Assembly: GCF_031085175.1 (NCBI RefSeq)
Contig: NZ_JAVHUY010000035.1
Span: 1-64,000 of the forward strand
Origin: Phytohabitans maris
GTDB lineage: Bacteria; Actinomycetota; Actinomycetes; Mycobacteriales; Micromonosporaceae
DNA length: 64,000 nt
Direction: 5' to 3'
Shown: positions 36,182-44,241 of the stretch, piece after piece
How the letters are laid out: the number at the start of each line of letters is the position of its first letter
Numbering within the stretch: position 1 is the stretch's first letter
Program-made: the position numbers and the translations under genes
The notes under the pieces: model-generated
What the model saw: the letters and a program-made list of their open reading frames with translations, nothing else
Told to the model about the DNA's origin: nothing
The model's database searches: none

Positions 36182-37023
36182 CCGCGCAGGAAGTCCAGCA
36201 GCACCGGAATGGTGGCCTCCTCGGTCTGGCCGGCGACCCGCATGTCCCAGTGACGGGCGGCGGGCAGGCACTCCTGCAGGTACCGCGCTGCGGAGGGGGC
36301 GTGCGAGGTGTCCTCCCCCGGCACGACGAGCGCCGGCGCGGCCACCCGCATCAGCTCCTCGGGCTCGGGGCCCGGTACGGTGTCGCGGTCGAAAAGGGTG
36401 CGGGCGGTGCCGCGGAGCACGAGCAGGTACCACTGCGGGTCGAGGGCGGCGTACGCCGCGGCGAAGGCCGGGTCCGACCTGATCACCGGCGCCCACGGGC
36501 CGACCCGGGCGTCCTCGCTGAACCCCGCCCGTCCGGCCCGGACGAGGTCGACCACGGCCCTCGGCCCGGCGCCGCGGACGAAGACCTCGTGCTCGGCGAA
36601 GCGGGCGTGCTGGAGCATCCGGTACCGGACGCCGCCGGCCGGCGAGTAGAGGACCAGGCGGTCGGTCGCCTCCGGGTACCGCACGGCGAACTCGACCGCC
36701 ACCGAGCATCCGACGCAGCCGCCCATCAGGTGCGCCCGGGGCAGGCCCAGATGGTCCAGCAGCGCCTTGCCCTGCACCGCGTAGTCGTGCCAGGACAGAC
36801 TCTGCACCCGCCCGCCGGAGCGACCCGACTCGCGCCGGTCGAAGAGCACGAGGCGGAACTCCGTCGAGAGCCGGGGCACCAGGTTGAGCCCGCGGTAGAC
36901 GCCGTGGCGGCGCCAGTTGTCGGCCGTCGCGTTGAAGCCACCGGGTGCGAACATCAGCAGTGCTGGGCCGTCCCCGACGACCTCGTAGTGCGTCGCGATC
37001 CCGTCGAGGTCCACAGTGGGCAT
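36178..37023 (-). CDS. Alpha/beta hydrolase with cysteine nucleophile elbow
   Basis: The 281-residue hydrolase has the fold markers APGG (oxyanion side), FDRRESGRS and the nucleophile elbow LMGGCVGC. The elbow places Cys103 where Ser is usual (GxSxG to GxCxG). The acid is likely the Asp of VVPGEDTSH. A Cys nucleophile is known in dienelactone hydrolase, which acts in aromatic degradation, but this protein looks more like the general hydrolase_1 group. Role: hydrolysis of a ring-cleavage or ester intermediate, by context. It is the last gene of the Rieske operon. Confidence 0.8.
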   Translation of the reverse strand: MPTVDLDGIATHYEVVGDGPALLMFAPGGFNATADNWRRHGVYRGLNLVPRLSTEFRLVLFDRRESGRSGGRVQSLSWHDYAVQGKALLDHLGLPRAHLMGGCVGCSVAVEFAVRYPEATDRLVLYSPAGGVRYRMLQHARFAEHEVFVRGAGPRAVVDLVRAGRAGFSEDARVGPWAPVIRSDPAFAAAYAALDPQWYLLVLRGTARTLFDRDTVPGPEPEELMRVAAPALVVPGEDTSHAPSAARYLQECLPAARHWDMRVAGQTEEATIPVLLDFLRG

Positions 37024-37035
37024 ACCGGTCCTCCG

Positions 37036-37860
37036 TCAGCCGCGCACGCCGCGCAGGTGCCGCCCGGCGCGCACGTCCGCCGCGTAGGCGCCGATCGCGT
37101 CGAACGCCACCTGGGCCACGTTCGCGTAGGCGCTGGGCGGGTCGTCCCTGTCCAATGAGGACGCTGAGTAGCCGAGCGCTGCCGCCGCCATCCGCATGCG
37201 GCCGTCGAGCCACGGCCCGCCGCCGAAGCCGCCGAGCACCGGGATCCCCACCGCCGCGACCACCGCGGGCCCGGCGACCGGGCCGGAGTTGGTGAAGTTG
37301 AGCAGTGCGGCACCGGCGGACTCGAGCAGCTTCGCCTCGGCCACCATCCGCTCGGTCATCGCCGCCGGCACCTCCTGCCCGGTGCCCGGCTCCGCGGAGT
37401 AGATCACGCCGTACCGCAGCGCGGTCTGCGGGGTGATGCCGAACTGCGCGAACACGGGGATGCCGGCCCGCGTCACCGCCTGGACCGCCTCCGGGAAGTC
37501 CGCGGCCCCGTCCAGCTTGACCAGGTCGGCGCCGCCCTCCTTGACCAGCCGAATCGCCGCCCGCACCGCGCTGTCCGCCCCCTCCTGCAGCGGCCCGTAC
37601 GGAAAGTCGCAGCTGACCAAAGCACGGGTGACACCGCGCCGCACCGCCCGGCAGACGGTCACCATCTCCTCCATCGTGACCTCGAACGGCGTGCGGTGGC
37701 CCCACATGTTGACCCCGACCGTGTCGCCCACCGAGACGATCTCCACACCGGCGCGGTCGACGATCCGAGCGATCTGGTAGTCCCAGGCCACCACACCGAC
37801 GATCTTCTCGCCCCGCGCCTTCATCCCGTGCAGCCGCGGGAGCGTCACCTCATCTGCCAT
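37036..37860 (-). CDS. PanB-like (ketopantoate hydroxymethyltransferase superfamily) protein
   Basis: The 274-residue TIM-barrel protein resembles 3-methyl-2-oxobutanoate hydroxymethyltransferase: IVGVVAWDYQIARIVDRAGVEIVSVGDTVGV (with the DxVG-like metal loop altered to GDTVG), EGGADLVKLDG, and GIPVFAQFGITPQ where PanB has GIPVMGHLGLTPQ. The conserved PanB HxGLTPQ histidine is replaced by Phe (QFGITPQ). No other pantothenate genes are near. It may catalyse an aldol or C-C cleavage reaction on a 2-oxoacid of the pathway rather than make pantothenate. Confidence 0.75.
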   Translation of the reverse strand: MADEVTLPRLHGMKARGEKIVGVVAWDYQIARIVDRAGVEIVSVGDTVGVNMWGHRTPFEVTMEEMVTVCRAVRRGVTRALVSCDFPYGPLQEGADSAVRAAIRLVKEGGADLVKLDGAADFPEAVQAVTRAGIPVFAQFGITPQTALRYGVIYSAEPGTGQEVPAAMTERMVAEAKLLESAGAALLNFTNSGPVAGPAVVAAVGIPVLGGFGGGPWLDGRMRMAAAALGYSASSLDRDDPPSAYANVAQVAFDAIGAYAADVRAGRHLRGVRG

Positions 37861-37881
37861 CGCGGCCCTCCATCCGTGCCG

Positions 37882-38370
37882 TCACGCGCGCAGCGCCGTC
37901 AGCACCGCGGCGATGTCGTCCTCGTCGCCGGTCAGCAGCAGCACCCGGGCGTACGGCCGCAGCATCGCGACGGCGTCGAGTGCGCCGGCGCCGCCGTCGA
38001 CCACCAGGCCGGCGGTCATGGTGCCGCGTGCCCGGCAGTGCTCGCCGACCGCGGCCGCCGCCCGCGCCCCGTCCGGTGACGTGGCGACCAGCACCGCGAC
38101 GTCGGCACCGTCCAGCTCCGCCGAGATGTCCACTGTGGAGACTCCGACCAGCGGCCGCACCCGCCCGTCGCCGGCGTGCCCGAAGAACCGGGCGGTCGCC
38201 CACGGCCGCGCCGCGATCCTTCGCACGATCTCCTCCGCGGGCCCGTCCAGCGCGAACACCCGGGCGCCCCGGGACGGGACGATCGGCGCGTCGATCCGGA
38301 ACCGGGCCTCCGCCGCCGTGGCCGCCCGCGCGCAGCTGTTGAGCAGGACCGGTCGCATCGTCGTCGGCAT
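37882..38370 (-). CDS. Small protein of unknown function with FtsZ-like segment
   Basis: The 162-residue product contains LDGADVAVLVATSPDGARAAAAVGEHCRARG, in two parts resembling the region around the tubulin/FtsZ nucleotide loop (ADMVFV ... GGGTGTG) but without the glycine-rich signature. I could not assign a family. It lies between the Rieske oxygenase (11 bp upstream) and the PanB-like gene (21 bp downstream), so it is co-transcribed and probably a helper or regulatory subunit. The ATG at 38370 has only a weak ribosome site. Confidence 0.6.
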   Translation of the reverse strand: MPTTMRPVLLNSCARAATAAEARFRIDAPIVPSRGARVFALDGPAEEIVRRIAARPWATARFFGHAGDGRVRPLVGVSTVDISAELDGADVAVLVATSPDGARAAAAVGEHCRARGTMTAGLVVDGGAGALDAVAMLRPYARVLLLTGDEDDIAAVLTALRA

Positions 38371-38381
38371 CACGTGGCCCG

Positions 38382-39668
38382 CTAGACGGAGGACTGGCGC
38401 ACGCCCGGGCGCACGCTGACGGCGTCGCGGCAGGACTCGATGAACGACTCGTGCCGGGGCAGGACGACGGCCGCCGACCGTACCCGCTGGTGCTCCGGCT
38501 CGGTGCCCGGCGGCGGCGTGCCGTGGTCGCGCAGGGCGACCGCCGCGCGGCGCAGCTTCTGCCGGGCCTTGATGATGCCGCTGTCGGCGGGGACGAGCCG
38601 CTCCTTGCTCCGGTCGACGATCGGCCCCATGCTCTCCTGCAGCGAGGCGTCCTGGATCGCGATGCCGCGCACGCCGGAGAAGTTTTCGCCGCTGCGCTGG
38701 GTGGCCCGGTCCATCAGGTAGTCGTTGTCCTTGTTCTGCACCGGCCGGTACGTGCCGGGGATGTTTTCGCTGTGCACGCCGAAGCCGTCCATCATGGCCT
38801 GCCGCTCCTGCGCCGTCAGCGCCCGCACCGGGTGGTAGTCGAACGTGTAGACCCAGCAGTTCTCGTCGTCGATCGGCACCCAGAAGTGACCGTGCACCGG
38901 GTGGTCTCCGCGTGGCGGGACGACCGTAAAGCTCGGCATCACCCAGGGCGTGATCCGCCAGTAGTAGTGCCCGTCCTCGGCGTTGCGCCGGGCGCCGACG
39001 AAGAGCCCACCCGGCGACTCGGCCACCTCGAAGAACGGCTTGAAGTCGCTCAGGTTGTACTGGTTGCCCTTCGCGCCCTTGAAGAGCGGGTCGGTCTTGA
39101 GCTGCCCGGAGTGCAGCCACGAGACGTGACTGGAGTCGATGCCGCCCTCCAGGGCCTGCAGCCAGTTGCTCTCCTGCCAGCGCTTGGAGGTGAACGTCTG
39201 CTCCGCCGGCACGTGCACGAACTCGAACTCCGGCAGCGGCGGCTGGTTCTCCGGCTCGCCCAGATACGCCCAGAGGATGTCGCCGACCCGGACGAGCGGG
39301 TAGGAGCGAAGCTTGACGTTGCTGCAGAACGAGCTGTTGTCCGGCTCGGACGGGACCTCGACGCACTGCCCGGTGACGTCGTACTTCCAGCCGTGGTACG
39401 CGCAGCGCAGACCGCCCTCGGCGACCCGCCCGAACCAGAGCGACGCGCCGCGGTGGGCGCAGAACTCGTCCATGAGGCCGTACCGGCCATGGCTGTCGCG
39501 GAAGGCGATCAGGCGCTCGGAGAGGAGCTTGACCCGGACCGGTGGGCTGTCGGGTTCCGGCAGCTCTTCGGCGAGCAGCGCGGGAAGCCAGTACCGCCGG
39601 AACAACTGGCCCATCGCGGTGTCCGGGCCGGTCCGCGTCAGCAGCTCGTTGAGTTCACTGGTCAGCAC
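38382..39668 (-). CDS. Rieske-type aromatic ring-hydroxylating oxygenase, phthalate 4,5-dioxygenase-like
   Basis: The 428-residue alpha subunit has a Rieske cluster, Cys70-x-His72 (CAHRGASLWFG) and Cys89-x2-His92 (CAYHGWKYD), and a mononuclear iron site Asp178, His181, His186 (IDSSHVSWLH). The opening LTSELNELLTRTGPDTAMGQLFRRYWLPAL, split over the first 35 residues, is typical of the phthalate-dioxygenase/O-demethylase group. GGAGG stands 6 nt before the GTG at 39668. Electrons should come from the ferredoxin/reductase pair at 30.8-32.4 kb. Substrate unproven; an aromatic carboxylate fits the neighbours. Confidence 0.88.
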   Translation of the reverse strand: MLTSELNELLTRTGPDTAMGQLFRRYWLPALLAEELPEPDSPPVRVKLLSERLIAFRDSHGRYGLMDEFCAHRGASLWFGRVAEGGLRCAYHGWKYDVTGQCVEVPSEPDNSSFCSNVKLRSYPLVRVGDILWAYLGEPENQPPLPEFEFVHVPAEQTFTSKRWQESNWLQALEGGIDSSHVSWLHSGQLKTDPLFKGAKGNQYNLSDFKPFFEVAESPGGLFVGARRNAEDGHYYWRITPWVMPSFTVVPPRGDHPVHGHFWVPIDDENCWVYTFDYHPVRALTAQERQAMMDGFGVHSENIPGTYRPVQNKDNDYLMDRATQRSGENFSGVRGIAIQDASLQESMGPIVDRSKERLVPADSGIIKARQKLRRAAVALRDHGTPPPGTEPEHQRVRSAAVVLPRHESFIESCRDAVSVRPGVRQSSV

Positions 39669-39696
39669 ACAGCACCTCCACGCTTGAGCGCAAAAC

Positions 39697-39707
39697 ATAA
39701 TACCATT
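39697..39707. promoter_or_regulatory. Block B operator-like motif, weak variant
   Basis: ATAATACCATT lies 29 bp before the Rieske gene start, in the 65-bp gap between it and the end of the bicupin gene. Seven of nine core positions agree with TTAGACCAT of site 2. It could serve an internal promoter of the operon; this is the least certain of the listed sites. Confidence 0.3.
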
Positions 39708-39733
39708 TGAACATCAGAGCAATCGCGGAACGG

Positions 39734-40849
39734 TCAGGACGTGGGCGGGAGGGTGGCGAGCTCGGCCGCGTACGCCTCGTCCATCCGGGGCTCGGCCCCG
39801 TTGCGGCGCAGCGCGTCGTCGAACATCGCGCGTACGACCGGCGACTCGTCCGCGTAGTCGATCTGGTGGCCGCCGACCCGCCGGCTGATCCACGCCTTCG
39901 GCACGCCCTGCCCGTTGCGGATGGCCACGCCCTCGTGCTTGAGCGCCAGGTATCGGGCCGGTGTGGAGCCGGTGTTGAAGTGCTGGTGGTACCACATGTT
40001 CGGCGGCACGATCAGCGTGCCGACCTCCCAGTCGTAGCGGCGCGGCTCCTCCCCCTCGGCCCACATCAGGCTGTACCCCTCGCCGGACAGGATGATCACG
40101 TAGGCGCCGGGACCGTGCGCGTGCGCCTTCTTGTACGTACCGACCGGAAACTGCGAGATGTGGCTGTTCATCGAGCCGTTCGCCAGGGCGAACCGGATGT
40201 GCCCGCCACCCGCCCCACGCTCGGCGGCGGAGATCAGCGGCAGGTTCACCGCGTCCGCGACGAAGTTGGTGCGCAGCAGCAGGCCGTCCTGCTCGCCGCC
40301 GTCGGCGAAGTAGTCCGGCTCGCCGTCGAACCGCCCGGCGAAGTCGTGCGGCGTGTCGAAGACGAACTGCGGGTCCTCGTAGAGGTTGATGACCGGCGGG
40401 GCGTTCGTCACCGCGACGTACCGTGCCGGCGCGTCACCCGCGGTGTTGTAGTGCCGGTGCCAGGTGTTCAACGGGATGGCGAAGAGCGCACCCGCACGCC
40501 ACTCGAACGACACGCGTTGCCCCTTGTCGTTCCAGACCTCCGTGGCGCCGTTACCGCTCAGGACGAGGATCATCTCCTCGAAGAGCTGGCGCCGCGGGGC
40601 CAGCTCACCGGCGGGTGGGATCTCCATCACGTAGCTGTCGTTGGAGGTGCGAGAGGCGTCGTGGTTCAGGAACACCGCGCTGCCGCCGCGCCGTGCCCAC
40701 GGCTTCAGCTCCACCGTCCGCAGGTTGCGCACATAGATGGCGGGCAGGATGTCCAGCCCTTCACCCGCCACCCATCGGGTGTAGGGAGAGTCTTTCTCGG
40801 TGGCGAACTTCCTCGCCATCTCGTCCGACACCAGGGCGGTATCCGTCAT
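39734..40849 (-). CDS. Bicupin, possible ring-cleavage dioxygenase-like protein
   Basis: The 371-residue protein has two cupin barrels with metal-binding patterns. The first is near residues 75-150 (FEEMILVLSGNGATEVW ... PLNTWHRHYN). The second is near 230-320 (KKAHAHGPGAYVIILSGEGYSLM ... PPNMWYHQHFN). The second set H-A-H-x-G-x4-V plus a distal His is complete and should hold a metal; the first lacks the paired histidines. Two-barrel cupins include gentisate-type dioxygenases, so it could be the missing ring-cleavage enzyme of block B, but a binding or isomerase role is equally possible. GAGGAGG precedes the ATG. Confidence 0.75.
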   Translation of the reverse strand: MTDTALVSDEMARKFATEKDSPYTRWVAGEGLDILPAIYVRNLRTVELKPWARRGGSAVFLNHDASRTSNDSYVMEIPPAGELAPRRQLFEEMILVLSGNGATEVWNDKGQRVSFEWRAGALFAIPLNTWHRHYNTAGDAPARYVAVTNAPPVINLYEDPQFVFDTPHDFAGRFDGEPDYFADGGEQDGLLLRTNFVADAVNLPLISAAERGAGGGHIRFALANGSMNSHISQFPVGTYKKAHAHGPGAYVIILSGEGYSLMWAEGEEPRRYDWEVGTLIVPPNMWYHQHFNTGSTPARYLALKHEGVAIRNGQGVPKAWISRRVGGHQIDYADESPVVRAMFDDALRRNGAEPRMDEAYAAELATLPPTS

Positions 40850-40902
40850 CGTCGCCTCCTCGCGATCCCGTTGACCGGTGATCGTAGCCTAGCTAAGGTC
40901 TT

Positions 40903-40916
40903 AATGTTAGTCCAAT
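40903..40916. promoter_or_regulatory. Block B operator-like motif, site 3
   Basis: AATGTTAGTCCAAT lies between the divergent bicupin (start 40849) and EutA-type (start 40937) genes. It differs by a single base from site 5b (AATGTCAGTCCAAT at 53414) and aligns with ATGGTTAGnCCAT of sites 1 and 2. Confidence 0.6.
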
Positions 40917-40936
40917 CGTTTGCCGAGGTGGGATGC

Positions 40937-42532
40937 ATGGACCGGGGCCACAGCCTCCACGAGCACGCGCTCGGCGCGTACGCGTCGCATGAGCACGGGC
41001 CCGACGCGGACCACGACCACGACGACCCCGCGACCTACGGCCCGCCGGAGGCAAGCCCGCTCTACGCGCAGGACAACGTCACGCTGACCAGCGTCGGCAT
41101 CGACATCGGCTCGGCCGGCACCCAGGTCGTCTTCTCCCGCATCCACATGCGACGGTTGGGCGAGCGGCTGACCAGCCGGTACGTCACGGTGGGCCGGGAA
41201 GCGGTCTACCGTTCGCCGGTGCACCTGACGCCGTACGCCGCCGAGCACCGGCTGGACCACGTGGCGCTGGCCGAGTTGGTCGACCGGGCGTACCGCGCCG
41301 CCGGTCTGCGCCCGGACGGCCTCGACACCGGTGTCGTCATCCTCACCGGCGAGGCGCTGCGGCGCGAGAACGCGGCCGGCGTCTCGGCGGCGCTCGCGGC
41401 CGACCGCGGCGACTTCGTCTGCGCCTCGGCCGGCCACCACATGGAGGCGATGCTCGCCGCTTACGGCTCCGGTGCGGTACGCCGCTCGCACGGCACCGGC
41501 AAGCGCCTGCTCAACATCGACATCGGCGGCGGCACCACCAAGCTCACGCTCGTGGCGCAGGGGCAGGTCGCCCGCACCGCCGCGTTCCATGTGGGCGGTC
41601 GGCTCGTCGCGGTGGACGGCCGCGGCACGATCGCCCGGCTCGAACCGGCGGGCCGTCGCCACGCCAGCCGCTGCGGGTACGACTGGCGGGTCGGCGACCC
41701 GGTCGCTCCGGAGGCGCTCGACCGCGTCGCCCAGGACATGGCCGACCTGCTGGTTTCCGCGCTCGTCGAGTGGCCGCCGGGGCCGCGGGCACGCCCGTGG
41801 TGGCTCACCGACCCGTTCCCGGCGCTCGACGGCGTCGACGCGGTGATGTTCTCCGGCGGCGTCGCCGAGTACGTCTACGGGCGCGAGCGTCGCGACTTCG
41901 GCGACCTCGGCGCTCGGCTGGGACCCGCCGTGCGGGAGCGGCTCGCGGCCCGCCGCCCCGACCTGGCCGTCCTCCCCGCCGGCGAGTGCATCCGGGCCAC
42001 CGCCCTCGGCGCCTCCGAGCACACGGTCCAGCTTTCCGGGAACACCTGCCACATCTCCCACCCCGGCACCCTGCTGCCCCGCCGCAGCCTTCAGGTGGTA
42101 CGGGTGCCGGTCCCGCTCCCTACCGACGTCGACCCGGCTCGGGTGGCGGCCGCGCTCCGCGAGCGGCTGGTCGCGTTCGACGTGGCCGACGAGTCGGACG
42201 CCGCGATCGCGATCGGCTGGCAGGGGCCGCCCTCCCACCGCCGCCTGCGTGCCCTCGCCGACGGCCTGGTCACCGGACTCGCGAAACGCACCGCGGCCGG
42301 GCGGCCGCTCCTGCTGATGCTCGACGGCGACGTGGCGATGTCACTCGGCGCGATCCTGGCCGGCGAGTGCGGCGTGCGGGCGGACCTGCTGGTCCTGGAC
42401 GGGCTGGCCCTGCACGACTTCGACTATGTCGACATCGGACGCGTACGCCTGCCGTCCCGCACCGTACCGGTAACGATCAAGTCACTCGTCTTCGCCGTGG
42501 AAGGCGCCGCCGCGAGCGGTACAGTGGTATGA
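40937..42532 (+). CDS. EutA-type reactivating factor (ethanolamine ammonia-lyase reactivase family)
   Basis: The 531-residue protein is an actin-like ATPase: VGIDIGSAGTQVVFSR (phosphate 1), NIDIGGGTTKLTL (phosphate 2) and DAVMFSGGVAEYV (adenosine motif), plus VILTGEALRRENA and CASAGHHMEAM as in EutA. EutA restores ethanolamine ammonia-lyase by exchanging damaged cobalamin. No EutB, EutC or microcompartment gene lies in the window. A His/Asp-rich N-terminus (HSLHEHALGAYASHEHG...HDHDD) absent from E. coli EutA suggests metal binding. Its client may be another radical or cobalamin enzyme. The FadR-type gene follows after 75 bp. Confidence 0.82.
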   Translation: MDRGHSLHEHALGAYASHEHGPDADHDHDDPATYGPPEASPLYAQDNVTLTSVGIDIGSAGTQVVFSRIHMRRLGERLTSRYVTVGREAVYRSPVHLTPYAAEHRLDHVALAELVDRAYRAAGLRPDGLDTGVVILTGEALRRENAAGVSAALAADRGDFVCASAGHHMEAMLAAYGSGAVRRSHGTGKRLLNIDIGGGTTKLTLVAQGQVARTAAFHVGGRLVAVDGRGTIARLEPAGRRHASRCGYDWRVGDPVAPEALDRVAQDMADLLVSALVEWPPGPRARPWWLTDPFPALDGVDAVMFSGGVAEYVYGRERRDFGDLGARLGPAVRERLAARRPDLAVLPAGECIRATALGASEHTVQLSGNTCHISHPGTLLPRRSLQVVRVPVPLPTDVDPARVAAALRERLVAFDVADESDAAIAIGWQGPPSHRRLRALADGLVTGLAKRTAAGRPLLLMLDGDVAMSLGAILAGECGVRADLLVLDGLALHDFDYVDIGRVRLPSRTVPVTIKSLVFAVEGAAASGTVV

Positions 42533-42607
42533 CATCATTCCTTTGGTCCCCGGTGTCGATCGCTGGAGTTTTGCGGACCCCCGTCACCACTGCGAGGATT
42601 CATCGCC

Positions 42608-43357
42608 ATGGCATCCACGAAGGCGAAGCCGGTCGGCACCGGTGACGATGTCGGCATGTTCAAGGCCGTGTCGCTCAACCGGGTCTCCCAGGCCATCGTC
42701 GACCAGGTGAAGGAGCTTCTGCGGCAGGGCCGGCTCAAGCCCGGCGACCGGCTGCCCAGCGAGCGCGAGCTCTGCGAGCGCTTCGGCGTCAGCCGGGTGA
42801 CCGTGCGCGAGGCGCTGCGCGTCCTGGAGGCGGGTGGCCTCATCGAGATCCGGGTCGGCGCGCACGGTGGCGCCTTCGTCACGACGCCCACCTCGCAACA
42901 GGTCGGCGAGGGCCTTGCCGACCTGCTCAACCTCTCCCCACTCACCGCGCTGCAGGTGACCGAGGCGCGGCAGGTGTTCGAGCTCGGCATCGTGCCGCTC
43001 GTCGTCGACCGAGCCACCGACGACGACATCGCCGCACTGCGCGAGATGGTCCGCAAGCAGCAGCTTGCCCTGGAGGCGGGCGAGTACACGATGGCGATGT
43101 CGGCCGACTTCCACACCGGCGTGGCCGCCTGCACGCACAATCCGGCGATCGAGATGCTGGTGCAGTCCTTCCACGGCCCCCTGCTGATGTCGCTGCTGGA
43201 GGCGCAGGTCGTCGCCCCGTTGATGGGTCACCGGGGCACCGAGGAGCACTCCGCGTTCATCGACGCGATCGCCGACCGTGACGCCGACCGGGCGACGGCG
43301 ATCATGCGGGAGCACCTGCAGCGGACCGCCGACCGGGTCAGCCACCCGTCGGAGTGA
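42608..43357 (+). CDS. FadR/GntR-family regulator, candidate regulator of block B
   Basis: The 249-residue protein has a GntR winged helix (AIVDQVKELLRQGRLKPGDRLPSERELCERFGVSRVTVREALRVLEAGGLI) and a C-terminal FCD domain with candidate metal ligands in SADFHTGVAACTHNP and EEHSAFIDAI. It is the only regulator inside block B, in the same direction as the EutA-type gene, and the recurrent operator resembles FadR-group sites. A weak motif (GGTATGACATCATTCC, 42526-42541) upstream may allow autoregulation. Binding specificity is inferred. Confidence 0.9.
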   Translation: MASTKAKPVGTGDDVGMFKAVSLNRVSQAIVDQVKELLRQGRLKPGDRLPSERELCERFGVSRVTVREALRVLEAGGLIEIRVGAHGGAFVTTPTSQQVGEGLADLLNLSPLTALQVTEARQVFELGIVPLVVDRATDDDIAALREMVRKQQLALEAGEYTMAMSADFHTGVAACTHNPAIEMLVQSFHGPLLMSLLEAQVVAPLMGHRGTEEHSAFIDAIADRDADRATAIMREHLQRTADRVSHPSE

Positions 43358-43380
43358 GGCCGGTCGGCGCGTGGCCTCCC

Positions 43381-44241
43381 TCAGGGGCGGTCGCGCGAGC
43401 GGCGGCCTGGCACGGCGGCCAGCAGCTTCCGGGTGTACTCGTGCGCCGGCTCGGTGAAGACCGCGCGTACGTCGCCCTGCTCGACGATCGTGCCGCGGTA
43501 CATCACCGCGACGCGGTCCACCAACTGGGCCACCAGGGACAGGTCGTGGCTGATGAACAGGTACGACAGCTCGTACTCCTCCTGTAGGTCCTGCAGAAGG
43601 TTGAGGACCTGGGCCTGCACCGAGACGTCCAGGGCGGATACCGGCTCGTCGCAGACCACCACCTCCGGCCGGGTCACCAGCGCCCGGGCGATGCCGATGC
43701 GCTGGCGCTGGCCGCCGGAGAACTCGTGCGGGTACCGGCGGGCGTCCCGCGCACTGAGCCCCACGCTGTCGAGCACCTGCGCCACCCGGTCCCGGCGCTC
43801 GGTCGCGGTCGCGCCGATGCGGTGCACGACGAGTGGCTCGCCGACGATCTGACCGACCGTCATGCGGTTGTTCAGCGAGGAGTACGGGTCCTGGAAGACG
43901 ACCTGAAGCCGGCGGCGGGTGCGGCGCATCTCGCGGGCGTTCATCCGGGTCAGGTCCTGGCCGGCGAAGACCACCTGGCCCGAGGTCGGCGGGTCGAGCA
44001 TGAGCAGCGCGTTGGCGAGGCTGCTCTTGCCGCAGCCGGACTCACCGACGAGGCCGAGCGTCTCGCCCCGGTACAGCGTGAGCGAGACGCCGTCGACCGC
44101 GCGCAGCGTCTCCGCCCGGCCGCCCCACCGGCTGGCGTGCACCCGGTAGTGCTTGTGCAGGTCACGGACCTCCAGCAGGGGTACCCGCCCGTTCGCCGCG
44201 GCCGCCAACGGCGCGGGCACGGGCGCGTTCTCGATGGTCAT
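43381..44241 (-). CDS. Oligopeptide-type ABC importer ATPase (OppF-like)
   Basis: The 286-residue subunit has Walker A GESGCGKSS, Q-loop VFQDPYSSLN, signature FSGGQRQRI and Walker B VVVCDEPVSALD. It overlaps the OppD-like gene by ATGA (44238-44241) and converges with the FadR-type gene, whose stop is 23 bp away. It ends the importer operon of block B. Confidence 0.93.
   Translation of the reverse strand: MTIENAPVPAPLAAAANGRVPLLEVRDLHKHYRVHASRWGGRAETLRAVDGVSLTLYRGETLGLVGESGCGKSSLANALLMLDPPTSGQVVFAGQDLTRMNAREMRRTRRRLQVVFQDPYSSLNNRMTVGQIVGEPLVVHRIGATATERRDRVAQVLDSVGLSARDARRYPHEFSGGQRQRIGIARALVTRPEVVVCDEPVSALDVSVQAQVLNLLQDLQEEYELSYLFISHDLSLVAQLVDRVAVMYRGTIVEQGDVRAVFTEPAHEYTRKLLAAVPGRRSRDRP

Noticed and set aside
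35231-37705. 824-codon minus-strand frame
   Set aside because: Overlaps three well-supported genes in another frame and has the Arg/Gly/Pro-rich composition of a shadow frame in high-GC DNA.
39707-40936. Upstream extension of the EutA-type frame (to 941 codons)
   Set aside because: The extension is antisense to the bicupin gene and unlike any protein; the ATG at 40937 is supported by family alignment.
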